From: Veillonella sp.
GTDB lineage: Bacteria > Bacillota > Negativicutes > Veillonellales > Veillonellaceae
Assembly (NCBI RefSeq): GCF_018364065.1
Contig: NZ_JAGZMO010000001.1
Location: 124,001-188,000, forward strand
DNA length: 64,000 nucleotides
Direction of reading: 5' to 3'
Position 1 is the stretch's first letter, and the number at the start of each line of letters is the position of its first letter. A program made the position numbers and the translations under genes. This document shows positions 43,813 through 51,997 of the stretch, in pieces. The notes beneath the pieces were generated by a model. It made no database searches. It was given only the letters and a program-made list of their open reading frames with translations, and was not told where the DNA came from.

Positions 43813-45165
43813 ATGAAGATTATTGTTGTTGGAGCCGGTAAGGTGGGCTATTCGGTAGCACAGCGACTGGTTCAAGATGAACATGATGTTTATATTATTG
43901 AAAAATCAGCAGAGAGAATTCGCAATCTGGAAAACAGTCTTGACGTAAGTATTGTACAGGGGAATGGTACAAGCTTGCGCCTGTTGCAGGAAATCGGCAT
44001 GGACGATGTGGGCATGCTGATTGCCGTTACAGATTCGGATGAAGTGAATATGTTAGCCTGTTCAGTAGCTAAAATTGCAGGCGTTCCCCGTACCATTGCC
44101 CGCGTGCGCGATAATGAATACTTGCGCGACGGCAACAGTGAGGTACAGGAGCGGCTGGGTGTGGATTTATTTATTAATCCCGAGTTGGTTACGGCACAGG
44201 AATTGGTTCAGATTCTGCAAACTCCGGCGGCCCTGGACGTGGAAGACTTTGCCAGCGGTGCCGTGCGTCTTATGGAGTTTAAAGTAAGTGAAGACGTGCA
44301 GTATGTAGGTAAGAAATTGCGTGATATCCGATTCCCGGCCGGTGTACTGATTGTAGGTATACTGCGAAACGGGGAAATGATTATTCCTCACGGTGAAAGT
44401 CAATTGCTCGCTTACGATAAAGTGTTCATACTGGGATCCAAAGACAGTATGGAGGAAGTAACACAGGAATTCCACGAAGAGAATATGGGCCTTAGAACTA
44501 AACGGGTAGTCCTCGTAGGGGCAGGCCTTATCGGCTGTAATCTGGCTATTCTTCTGGAACGGGCCGGTTTTATCGTTAAAGTGATTGAAAAAGATTTGCA
44601 GCGTTGTGAATACTTGGCCAATCAGGTAAATAACACCATGGTTATCAATGGTGACGGCACGAATATGGACTTGCTGGAAGCGGAAGAAATCTCTGACAGT
44701 GATGCCATTATCTGCCTTACAAATGATGATAAACTGAATTTACTGGTAGCTTTGTTGGCGAAGCATTTGGGCGTACCGAAAACCATTGTGCGCGTAGGTC
44801 GTCCGGAATACATTGTCCTTATGGAACAGGTCGGTATTGATATAGTATTTTCTCCTCGTCTGTTAACGTCCGGAGAAATTTTGCGTATGGTTCGACGCGG
44901 CGAAAATGTGCTCAACATTTCCACCTTCGAAGGTTCCAAGGCGGAAGCGGTGGAAGTGGAATTGAGCGAAGTATCGCCACTGGTTAACTGTGCATTAAAA
45001 GATTTGCGCCTTCCCGGCAAAGCCTTAATTGGCGCCATTGTGCGAAACGGAGCTACTATTGTGCCTACCGGTAATACCGTACTGGAAGCGCAGGATCATA
45101 TTATATTTTTCACATTGCCTGATTATGTAAATAAGTTGCTCACTTATTTGCAACCGCCACGTTAA
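43813..45165 (+). CDS. trkA: Potassium uptake regulator TrkA
   Basis: 450 residues: two tandem RCK modules, each with a Rossmann NAD-binding start (MKIIVVGAGKVGYSVAQRL; RVVLVGAGLIGCNLAILLE) and a following TrkA-C domain. Cytoplasmic gating ring of the Trk potassium channel-like transporter. trkH follows 10 bases on. No clear ribosome site beyond TATAGTATC; translation may depend on coupling with cvfB. Confidence 0.95.
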   Translation: MKIIVVGAGKVGYSVAQRLVQDEHDVYIIEKSAERIRNLENSLDVSIVQGNGTSLRLLQEIGMDDVGMLIAVTDSDEVNMLACSVAKIAGVPRTIARVRDNEYLRDGNSEVQERLGVDLFINPELVTAQELVQILQTPAALDVEDFASGAVRLMEFKVSEDVQYVGKKLRDIRFPAGVLIVGILRNGEMIIPHGESQLLAYDKVFILGSKDSMEEVTQEFHEENMGLRTKRVVLVGAGLIGCNLAILLERAGFIVKVIEKDLQRCEYLANQVNNTMVINGDGTNMDLLEAEEISDSDAIICLTNDDKLNLLVALLAKHLGVPKTIVRVGRPEYIVLMEQVGIDIVFSPRLLTSGEILRMVRRGENVLNISTFEGSKAEAVEVELSEVSPLVNCALKDLRLPGKALIGAIVRNGATIVPTGNTVLEAQDHIIFFTLPDYVNKLLTYLQPPR

Positions 45166-45175
45166 GAGGTGCCGT

Positions 45176-46684
45176 ATGCGTATTCAAATTGTTATGCGAC
45201 TGGTGGGTCAGCTTATGTTAATCGTATCATTAACAATGCTGGTACCTTTCTTTTACGGAATTATTTTTGAAGACATTTTCATATCTTTTCTTATCAGTAC
45301 AATAGCGGCTGCCTCTGTAGGCGGTCTTTTGTACTACTATGGCGAAAACAGCCGGTCCTATAGTTTGCGTGACGGCTTTTTGACCGTAGGTTCCACCTGG
45401 ATATTAGTATCCTTATTTGCAGCCTTGCCATTTTACTTTGGCGGCATTTTACCAAACTTTATCGACGCTCTCTTTGAGTCGGTATCGGGTATAACCGCTA
45501 CAGGGGCCAGTGTAATCCCGGATATAGATGATATACCGCAGGCTTATGTGCTTTGGCGCAGCTTGACGAACTGGTTGGGCGGCATGGGTATCATCGTACT
45601 CGTTTTGGCCTTCCTGAAAAACTTAGGTGCCGATTCGGCCCATCTGTTTAATGCGGAAGCGTCCGTACCGCGTCCAGGCATCGTTATGCCTCGCATTCAG
45701 TCTGTGGCGTTAAAACTGTGGAAAATTTACTTAATCTTTTCCGCCATTTGCTTTGTGGCTTTATTATTGGCCGGCATGAGTCTTTTCGATGCGGTAAATA
45801 TGACATTTTCCATCATCGCTACAGGCGGTTATACGCCTAATACGGGCGTAGCTGAAATCTATGCCAATAACGGCTATATTCGCTTTATTCTTATTACCTT
45901 TATGATCTTGGCAGGCGGTAACTTTGCGGTGTACTACAATGTGTTCCAACAGGGGTTTAAATCCCTCTGGGAAGATTTTGAGTATCGCATGTATCTTATG
46001 ATTTTAGCGATTGGTGCAACCTTTGTAGTCTTGTCCTTAACGTTCCAAAGTAAATTATCCGTGTGGGAATCCATCAACATGGGGTCCTTCATGCTCGTAT
46101 CCATGCAGACCGGTTCAGGCCTGTCTTTCGGGAACTACGATCAATGGCCTCCTTTGGGACAAATGATGCTGTTTACATCCACTTTCTTTGGCGGATGTAG
46201 CGGATCTACTACAGGGGGCATCAAAATTATCCGTTTTATTATTCTCATAAAGAGCAGTCTTATTTATTTGCGTAAAGCCATTCATCCGGACTTGGTACAA
46301 TCCATTACAATTAATGGTAAACCGATGCCTAATAAATGGGTTCAGTTGGCACAGGAATTTTTCTTTTTATACTTAACCATTTTTGCCATTTCAGCCCTTT
46401 GCATCTCCGCTACAGGCATTCCGTTCGGAGAGTCCATTCAATGTGTGGCCGGTATATTGGGGAACGTAGGATTAGGGTTCGGTACCTTAGGACCATCCGG
46501 CTCCTTTGCGGTGCTTCATCCATTCGCCAAGATTGTTTGCTTAGTCGATATGTTGCTGGGCCGTTTAGAATTATTTACGCTCCTTGTATTATTGCATCCT
46601 GACTTCTGGCAGGGATACTTTGTAAAACGACGTAAGAAGAGCTATAAAATCATGCGTCCCGTACAATCTCATCGCCACTTTTAA
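45176..46684 (+). CDS. trkH: Potassium uptake membrane protein TrkH
   Basis: 502 residues, about ten membrane helices with four pore-loop repeats (FESVSGITATGASV, FSIIATGGYTPN, MQTGSGLSFG, LGNVGLGFGTLGPSG), the selectivity-filter glycines of the TrkH/KtrB family, and GGCSGSTTGGIKIIRF. Works with TrkA. AGAGGTG before the ATG. Confidence 0.95.
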   Translation: MRIQIVMRLVGQLMLIVSLTMLVPFFYGIIFEDIFISFLISTIAAASVGGLLYYYGENSRSYSLRDGFLTVGSTWILVSLFAALPFYFGGILPNFIDALFESVSGITATGASVIPDIDDIPQAYVLWRSLTNWLGGMGIIVLVLAFLKNLGADSAHLFNAEASVPRPGIVMPRIQSVALKLWKIYLIFSAICFVALLLAGMSLFDAVNMTFSIIATGGYTPNTGVAEIYANNGYIRFILITFMILAGGNFAVYYNVFQQGFKSLWEDFEYRMYLMILAIGATFVVLSLTFQSKLSVWESINMGSFMLVSMQTGSGLSFGNYDQWPPLGQMMLFTSTFFGGCSGSTTGGIKIIRFIILIKSSLIYLRKAIHPDLVQSITINGKPMPNKWVQLAQEFFFLYLTIFAISALCISATGIPFGESIQCVAGILGNVGLGFGTLGPSGSFAVLHPFAKIVCLVDMLLGRLELFTLLVLLHPDFWQGYFVKRRKKSYKIMRPVQSHRHF

Positions 46685-46685
46685 A

Positions 46686-46758
46686 TCCCATTGTAGCATT
46701 TAAGACTCATTGCAGGTTTCAGTCTCATTGTAGGTTTAAATCTCATTGCAGGTTAGTA
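46686..46758 (+). repeat. 18-bp tandem repeat, four copies
   Basis: Units TCCCATTGTAGCATTTAAG, ACTCATTGCAGGTTTCAG, TCTCATTGTAGGTTTAAA and TCTCATTGCAGGTTAGTA (46686-46704, 46705-46722, 46723-46740, 46741-46758). It fills almost the whole spacer between trkH and the MBL gene. Confidence 0.8.
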
Positions 46759-46785
46759 TTGCCAACAGTATTGCGAGGTTATCTT

Positions 46786-47400
46786 ATGGAAATCATTAAA
46801 CAACCTCTGGGCCTCTACAAAGCGAATTGCTATGTATTGGCGGAGGATAATAAGGCCCTGGTCATCGACCCGGGATTTCATGCCCATAGGGTCCTTGAAA
46901 TGATAGGGGACCGCACGCTGTTGGCTATTTTGCTGACTCATGGACATTGTGATCACATTTGTGCCGTTGACGGTGTAAAGGCAGCATTTGATGTGCCTGT
47001 ATATATGCACGAAGGTGACAGAGAGCTGCTTCAACTAAAACGGCGCATGCCGTCTGCATATAAAAAGCTCTGTAATTCGCCGATTGAGCCTATTACAGAA
47101 GGGCCTCTGAATATAGGACCTTTTCATTTACAAGTCTTTGAAATGCCGGGACATAGCAAAGGCGGAGTTATGTATCAGTGGGGGCAGCACCTTTTCACAG
47201 GCGACACACTGTTAAAAAACTCTGTAGGTGCCGTGACTAATTACAATGGCAATCAGGAGGAACTGGATAATACATTGCGCCGACTCATGACCTGGGACAA
47301 GAATTTAATCGTTCATCCGGGCCATGCGGAAGACACTACCATAGGGGAGGAGATGGCCCATAATCCATTTCTTCTAAAACTTATGGATAAAGCCGTGTAA
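46786..47400 (+). CDS. MBL-fold metallohydrolase (glyoxalase II-like)
   Basis: 204 residues from the ATG at 46786 (GAGG upstream). Metallo-beta-lactamase fold with LLTHGHCDHICAV (HxHxDH), MPGHSKGGVMYQ, FTGDTLLKNSVG and a late VHPGHAEDTTIGEE. Short hydroxyacylglutathione-hydrolase-like members are common in Firmicutes and often act on thioesters, but substrate is open. Confidence 0.88.
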   Translation: MEIIKQPLGLYKANCYVLAEDNKALVIDPGFHAHRVLEMIGDRTLLAILLTHGHCDHICAVDGVKAAFDVPVYMHEGDRELLQLKRRMPSAYKKLCNSPIEPITEGPLNIGPFHLQVFEMPGHSKGGVMYQWGQHLFTGDTLLKNSVGAVTNYNGNQEELDNTLRRLMTWDKNLIVHPGHAEDTTIGEEMAHNPFLLKLMDKAV

Positions 47401-47529
47401 TATGTCTTGTAAAGAATGTAAAACAATATAAATTTATTGAAAGAGTTCTTACAAATCCTTGTGTTATGCCTATATATTTACAAGCTTTTACATCAAAAAA
47501 AATAAAAATGTAAAAAATAAAAAAAGGGC

Positions 47530-47623
47530 TTGTAAAAAAGTAAAATATGCATTATAATAAACTAGTTGTCAGATGACGGAACTTAGTAATGCACTGAGAA
47601 TTGCGTCAAATAGGCAACTAGTT
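47530..47623 (+). ncRNA. Possible small RNA with own promoter
   Basis: TTGTAA, 17 bases, TATAAT (47530-47558) is followed within two bases by a long-range stem AACTAGTTG (47560-47568) / CAACTAGTT (47615-47623) enclosing a second stem TGACG / CGTCA. There is no strong T run after it. The 346 bases between the MBL gene and the first tRNA otherwise hold only AT-rich sequence and the tRNA promoter. Could alternatively be a terminator-like element or chance. Confidence 0.35.
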
Positions 47624-47700
47624 ATTATTCATGTTGCAGTATGTCGGATTAATTTTGAATAAGTATTTAAAATTAATTATAAACTTTCAAAAAAGAGGAC

Positions 47701-47729
47701 TTGACAATTAACTGCTAAAAACATATAAT
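47701..47729 (+). promoter_or_regulatory. Consensus promoter of the tRNA cluster
   Basis: TTGACA, 17-base spacer, TATAAT, both exact, 17 bases before the first tRNA. Confidence 0.9.
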
Positions 47730-47746
47730 AACAAAGTAACGTAAAC

Positions 47747-47822
47747 GGCCCCGTGGTGTAGCGGTTAACATGTCGCCCTGTCACGGCGAAGATCGTCAGT
47801 TCAAATCTGATCGGGGTCGCCA
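47747..47822 (+). tRNA. tRNA-Asp (GTC)
   Basis: Cloverleaf with acceptor GGCCCCG / CGGGGTC, anticodon loop CCTGTCACG (anticodon GTC), T-loop TTCAAATC, encoded CCA. First of five tRNAs. Confidence 0.97.
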
Positions 47823-47827
47823 CGTTT

Positions 47828-47903
47828 GCCCCGGTAGCTCAGTCGGTAGAGCAAAGGACTGAAAATCCTTGTGTCGGCAGTTCGATTCTGCCCTGGGGCA
47901 CCA
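47828..47903 (+). tRNA. tRNA-Phe (GAA)
   Basis: Acceptor GCCCCGG / CTGGGGC, anticodon loop ACTGAAAAT, T-loop TTCGATTC, encoded CCA. Confidence 0.97.
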
Positions 47904-47908
47904 TGTAT

Positions 47909-47983
47909 GCGGAAATAGCTCAGTGGTAGAGCACCGCCTTGCCAAGGCGGGGGTCGCGAGTTCGAATCTCGTTTTCCGCTCCA
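47909..47983 (+). tRNA. tRNA-Gly (GCC)
   Basis: Acceptor GCGGAAA / TTTCCGC, anticodon loop CTTGCCAAG, T-loop TTCGAATC, encoded CCA. Confidence 0.97.
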
Positions 47984-47989
47984 TTATTT

Positions 47990-48064
<75 letters not shown>

Positions 48065-48079
48065 TATTTTTCCACCCAT

Positions 48080-48168
48080 GCCGGGGTGGCGGAACAGGCA
48101 GACGCAACGGACTTAAAATCCGTCGGTTAGAAATAACCGTACCGGTTCGATTCCGGTCCTCGGCACCA
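48080..48168 (+). tRNA. tRNA-Leu (TAA)
   Basis: 89 bases with the long variable arm of class II tRNA (CGGTTAGAAATAACCG region), acceptor GCCGGGG / CCTCGGC, anticodon loop ACTTAAAAT, encoded CCA. Confidence 0.97.
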
Positions 48169-48171
48169 TTT

Positions 48172-48206
48172 AGACTGAACATGATGTTCAGTCTATTTTT
48201 GTTTTT
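48172..48206 (+). terminator. Terminator of the tRNA operon
   Basis: Perfect 10-bp stem AGACTGAACA / TGTTCAGTCT, 3-base loop, then ATTTTTGTTTTT. Confidence 0.93.
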
Positions 48207-48271
48207 CAGCACTATAAAAACGTAACATCATGTCGTATGACAATAGGATAGAATAAATGTACTAATAACTT

Positions 48272-48319
48272 AAAAAGGCTATGCAGGAAACTCTTAGAGA
48301 GCTCTTGCATAGCCTTTTT
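48272..48319 (-). terminator. Terminator of the minus-strand transferase gene
   Basis: AAAAAGGCTATGCA / TGCATAGCCTTTTT with a 20-base partly paired loop; terminator-shaped on both strands, adjacent to the stop at 48323. Confidence 0.85.
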
Positions 48320-48322
48320 TAT

Positions 48323-50170
48323 TTATGGATCAACTGCTTCCGGATCATTGGAAAGTTTTTGTTGTCCCAACAAGGTTGTAAGGTTTGATTTGTTGAAGCG
48401 GTAGTCCGGATTGGTAAAATCTCGGCTCGGATCGTAATGATTGGATGGAGCCTGTAAGAGACCGGATACCATATCATAGAGTAAATCATTGGTAAAGTAC
48501 TGATATTCGTGTTCACGCATGGTTTCCACGGTTGTTGGGTACGCTTCCTGATATGTTGGGGATACATACACCCAAAGAGGAATGCGTGCCATGTCGAAGT
48601 CGAAGATATCAGGGTTATGAGACAGTTTTAAGCTTTCTCCATGATCGGAGAAGTAAAGCATAGCCTGTAAGTTGAGATGTTCTTTAGCATAGGTGAAGAT
48701 TTGCTGCAATACCCAGTCCGTATAGAGCTGGCTGTTTGCATAGGCTTCTTTGCCTTGAGGCACATTGCCGATTTTCCACTGACTAAACTCATGTGGATAG
48801 CGGTCATTATAGTAAATATGACTGCCCATAATGTGAATAACGATAAAGTTATTTTTAGTAGGATCGGCGTGAGGTAGCAAGGAAAGTACTACGCCGTCAT
48901 ATTTGTCTGAGAACATATAGGCTTCGTGAGCCCAGAGTGGACGATCTGCCGTTTTCGCAACTAGGGAAATCGCCGTATCATACTCGCCGTACACGCCCTG
49001 GTTACTAAACCAGCTAGTGTAATAGCCCGCCTTCTTAGCTACGTCAATAATAGTGGCGGAGTCCATGAATGGTTTGTCATCATATTGATTTCGTTCAGTT
49101 AATGCCCGTTCAAGAGTCGGTACAGTCTGCACATACGATGAGTACGCATTTCTAAAGAAAATGAAGTCCGGATTAGTGGTCGCCATTTCACTTTGCCATG
49201 GCGTATCATTATATTCGAAGTTAGGATTATACACCTTCATGTAATTACGAGAGGCCGATTCACCGATAACTACGATAATCGTACCCGGTGCACCTGTAGC
49301 GGCAGTTTCCTGCGTAGATAACTTCAAATTGTTATACACATCTTTGTGATGAATCGAATATTGCTGCAGTTCTCGCATGTATGTAGCTACATCCATCCAG
49401 TTTTTTACCATATCTGTATGGAAAAATCCCCACGTAGGCAAGTATACTAAAATGGCCAGGCAGCCTGTATAGAGAAGACCTTCGCGAATTCGGAAACGAA
49501 GTGTTTTATTCTCCTTGAAATGTTTCCGTTTGAAAGTAATCTTATACATGTGCCAATTGCACCAGAAGAAGAAAATGTACAGGAAGAAGAGCAGGAACCC
49601 AAGTCCGATAAGACCGGGAATACCGGCAGCGCTTTTTAAAAAGCCCAGTGCTTCTTCCGTATTCGTCTGATACAGGGCCATTAAAGTGGCCGGTGTCAAA
49701 CAGTGCCATGTGTTGATGTAGTAACCGATCTGAATGAGTGGAATCATTGTCATGGCCCAATCAATCAAAGTTATGAATGTGGTTACAATGTAACGGCGTT
49801 TCGACCAAAGTGTTAAAATGTAATGTAAGGATGAAATGCCGATAAAGTACATGGTACCGAATAGGAAGTCCGGGTAAAACTCATAAAAGTAGAACGGCTT
49901 GGTATAGGACCAGTGATAAAGAAGCGGGTAAGTAAGCACCCACGCTATACCTAATATGAGATGAGCCCAAAAGCCGAGGCGTAACAGGTGTGTCCCCCAA
50001 AGCCACTGGCATAAAAAAAGACCGCCTATAGTAGGCAGTGCCAGGAGTGTAATGTCTTCCCAATCAAATCCCAGCGCTAAGGGTTCGTATGTAAAATAAA
50101 GTAAAGCGAAGATTAGAACAGCAAAGCCCGCATAAAGCAGAGAGGGCTTACGCCAAGAAGCTGTTAACAT
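48323..50170 (-). CDS. Phosphoethanolamine transferase, EptA/CptA-type sulfatase fold
   Basis: 615 residues. About six N-terminal membrane helices (1-265), then a periplasmic alkaline-phosphatase-like domain with the metal and nucleophile motif VVIGESASRNYMKVYN and a late SDHGESL. The nucleophile position holds Ser where EptA has Thr (GETAR), as in CptA-like members. Such enzymes move phosphoethanolamine from phosphatidylethanolamine to lipid A or core sugar, implying an outer membrane. Monocistronic, AAAGGAG before the ATG, divergent from scpA. Confidence 0.88.
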   Translation of the reverse strand: MLTASWRKPSLLYAGFAVLIFALLYFTYEPLALGFDWEDITLLALPTIGGLFLCQWLWGTHLLRLGFWAHLILGIAWVLTYPLLYHWSYTKPFYFYEFYPDFLFGTMYFIGISSLHYILTLWSKRRYIVTTFITLIDWAMTMIPLIQIGYYINTWHCLTPATLMALYQTNTEEALGFLKSAAGIPGLIGLGFLLFFLYIFFFWCNWHMYKITFKRKHFKENKTLRFRIREGLLYTGCLAILVYLPTWGFFHTDMVKNWMDVATYMRELQQYSIHHKDVYNNLKLSTQETAATGAPGTIIVVIGESASRNYMKVYNPNFEYNDTPWQSEMATTNPDFIFFRNAYSSYVQTVPTLERALTERNQYDDKPFMDSATIIDVAKKAGYYTSWFSNQGVYGEYDTAISLVAKTADRPLWAHEAYMFSDKYDGVVLSLLPHADPTKNNFIVIHIMGSHIYYNDRYPHEFSQWKIGNVPQGKEAYANSQLYTDWVLQQIFTYAKEHLNLQAMLYFSDHGESLKLSHNPDIFDFDMARIPLWVYVSPTYQEAYPTTVETMREHEYQYFTNDLLYDMVSGLLQAPSNHYDPSRDFTNPDYRFNKSNLTTLLGQQKLSNDPEAVDP

Positions 50171-50180
50171 ATATAACTCC

Positions 50181-50209
50181 TTTATAGTATATTTACAAGT
50201 TTTTTACAA
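50181..50209 (-). promoter_or_regulatory. Promoter of the phosphoethanolamine transferase gene
   Basis: On the minus strand: TTGTAA, 17-base spacer, TATAAA, ending 11 bases before the start codon, so the leader is very short. The scpA side has a TTGACA (near 50304) but a poor -10. Confidence 0.55.
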
Positions 50210-50347
50210 AGTATTCTGTTTATCATCAATACGATATCAGAAATACTATAAAATTACAAGCAAAAAGGTGGAAGAATCCATAAATATTAGGTATAATTAA
50301 TAGTTGACATTTTTCGGTAAATTCACAGTTTAAGAAAGGAGTTATAT

Positions 50348-51085
50348 ATGCAGTCTTACGAATATAAACTGGACGTATTTGAAGGCCCGCTGGACCTATT
50401 GTTGAGTCTTATTGAAAAACATAAGATTGACATATATGATATCCCCATTGTGGAGATTACGAACCAATATATGGAGCAGTTAAAGTTGTGGCAAACATTC
50501 GACATTAAATACAGCAGTGAATTTTTAGTAATGGCCGCCACATTATTACAGATAAAATCCCGCATGTTATTGCCTCGCACGGCAGCACTTAATCCGGATG
50601 AAGAAGTGGATCCGCGGGATGAACTGGTAGCCAATCTGTTAGAGTATAAACAGATTAAAGAACTCACTGATGCACTTACGCAGAAGACGGAAATGAGCAG
50701 CCAGAGTTTCAGCCGTCTTGACGCACTCAGTCAGTGGGGCCAAGAGTCGGTCTATCGTTTTGAACTTCGTCAACTTTATCAGTTGTTCCGCAGCTGTTAC
50801 GAACGCAGTGAGGAAAAGGAAGTTGAACCACCAACCGTCAAAGTGGAAAAAGAAGAATATAGTTTGGAAAATAAAATTGACGAATTGCTATTGTTGGCTA
50901 AGACAAAACGTTCCATCAGTTTTAAATTATTAATGGATAATGCGGTAGTGCGTGCGGAAAAAGTAACAATCTTTTTAGCCGTATTGGAATTGTTGAAACG
51001 GCAAGTATTTTCCTTGCGTGCCCATAAAGAAGAAACCGCCGGTCATGGCGTAGAAGATATAACACTCATCAGTGCAGTTGTGTAG
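50348..51085 (+). CDS. scpA: Segregation and condensation protein A
   Basis: 245 residues. Kleisin: YEYKLDVFEGPLDLLLSLIEKHKIDIYDIPI N-terminal domain, middle acidic linker, and C-terminal winged helix (FLAVLELLKRQVFSLRA). Bridges SMC heads with ScpB in chromosome condensation. AAAGGAG before the ATG. scpB follows. Confidence 0.96.
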   Translation: MQSYEYKLDVFEGPLDLLLSLIEKHKIDIYDIPIVEITNQYMEQLKLWQTFDIKYSSEFLVMAATLLQIKSRMLLPRTAALNPDEEVDPRDELVANLLEYKQIKELTDALTQKTEMSSQSFSRLDALSQWGQESVYRFELRQLYQLFRSCYERSEEKEVEPPTVKVEKEEYSLENKIDELLLLAKTKRSISFKLLMDNAVVRAEKVTIFLAVLELLKRQVFSLRAHKEETAGHGVEDITLISAVV

Positions 51086-51092
51086 GAGCATA

Positions 51093-51776
51093 ATGAATAT
51101 GGATCGTACAGATATTGATATTACGGACAAAGAGACTATAGATGAAAATATTGTAGATAAAGATACAATAGATATAAATATAGTAGATAAAGATGCTACA
51201 GATAAACATATTAATGAATTACATATAGATACAATGCGTTCCGTACTTTCGGAAGAAAAGAAAATGCCTACGCACAAAGAATTGCTCAGCCATATTGAAG
51301 CGGTTCTCTTTTCAGCGGCAAAGCCTGTACCGTTGGCCTTGTTGAGCGAACTCTTTGAAATGGACGAACCGAGCATGAAAGAAACGCTCGACTCCTTTGA
51401 GGCACAGCTGATAAGTGAAGGACGAGGACTTCGTCTGAAAATGAGCGGCATCGGCTACGAGTTGGTAAGTGCGCCGGAAAGCAGCGACTATGTAAGCAAG
51501 ATTCGTCAAAAAGAAGATCGTTTATCTCCGGCAGCTATGGAAACATTGGCTATTGTAGCGTTTAAACAGCCGGTTACGAAAAGTGAAATTGAAGAAATTC
51601 GCGGTGTAAACTGCGAAAAAGTGTTGAAGCAGCTGGTAGGACGCGATCTTGTGGCGGAATTAGGCCGCAAGGAAACAATAGGACGTCCCGTATTATATGG
51701 TACAACGGATACATTTTTGCGAAGCGTGGGTATTGAGTCTGTTGACAATTTAAAAGAAGAGCTAGGTACGGTATAA
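51093..51776 (+). CDS. scpB: Segregation and condensation protein B with acidic N-terminal repeat
   Basis: 227 residues from the ATG at 51093 (GGAG 5 bases before). The usual two winged helices start near residue 62 (HKELLSHIEAVLFSAAKPVPL) and include LSPAAMETLAIVAFKQPVTKSEIEEIRG and FLRSVGIESVDNL. Residues 1-50 form an unusual Asp/Ile-rich extension with repeats (TIDENIVDKD, TIDINIVDKD, ATDKH). Partner of ScpA and SMC. Confidence 0.93.
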   Translation: MNMDRTDIDITDKETIDENIVDKDTIDINIVDKDATDKHINELHIDTMRSVLSEEKKMPTHKELLSHIEAVLFSAAKPVPLALLSELFEMDEPSMKETLDSFEAQLISEGRGLRLKMSGIGYELVSAPESSDYVSKIRQKEDRLSPAAMETLAIVAFKQPVTKSEIEEIRGVNCEKVLKQLVGRDLVAELGRKETIGRPVLYGTTDTFLRSVGIESVDNLKEELGTV

Positions 51777-51903
51777 TAAAAAGATAGAGAGTATTTGCTT
51801 TTTCAGCAGCATATGAATTGTACAGTTTCTGTTAATTTTATGTAAACCATGTAAAGTTAAATGTATGAATTGTGTAAAGAGCAAATTAAAACAATAAAGC
51901 AAA

Positions 51904-51932
51904 TTGACGCAATAACTAAAAATAATAATAAT
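51904..51932 (+). promoter_or_regulatory. Possible promoter before rluB
   Basis: TTGACG, 17 bases, AATAAT in a very AT-rich 221-base gap after scpB. A hairpin AGACCATTTT / AAAATGGTCT (51955-51975) lies between it and the rluB ribosome site. Confidence 0.35.
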
Positions 51933-51997
51933 AAATTTAATCGTAAATAGATAAAGACCATTTTGAAAATGGTCTCTAAAGAAGAAAAGAGGTAAGT

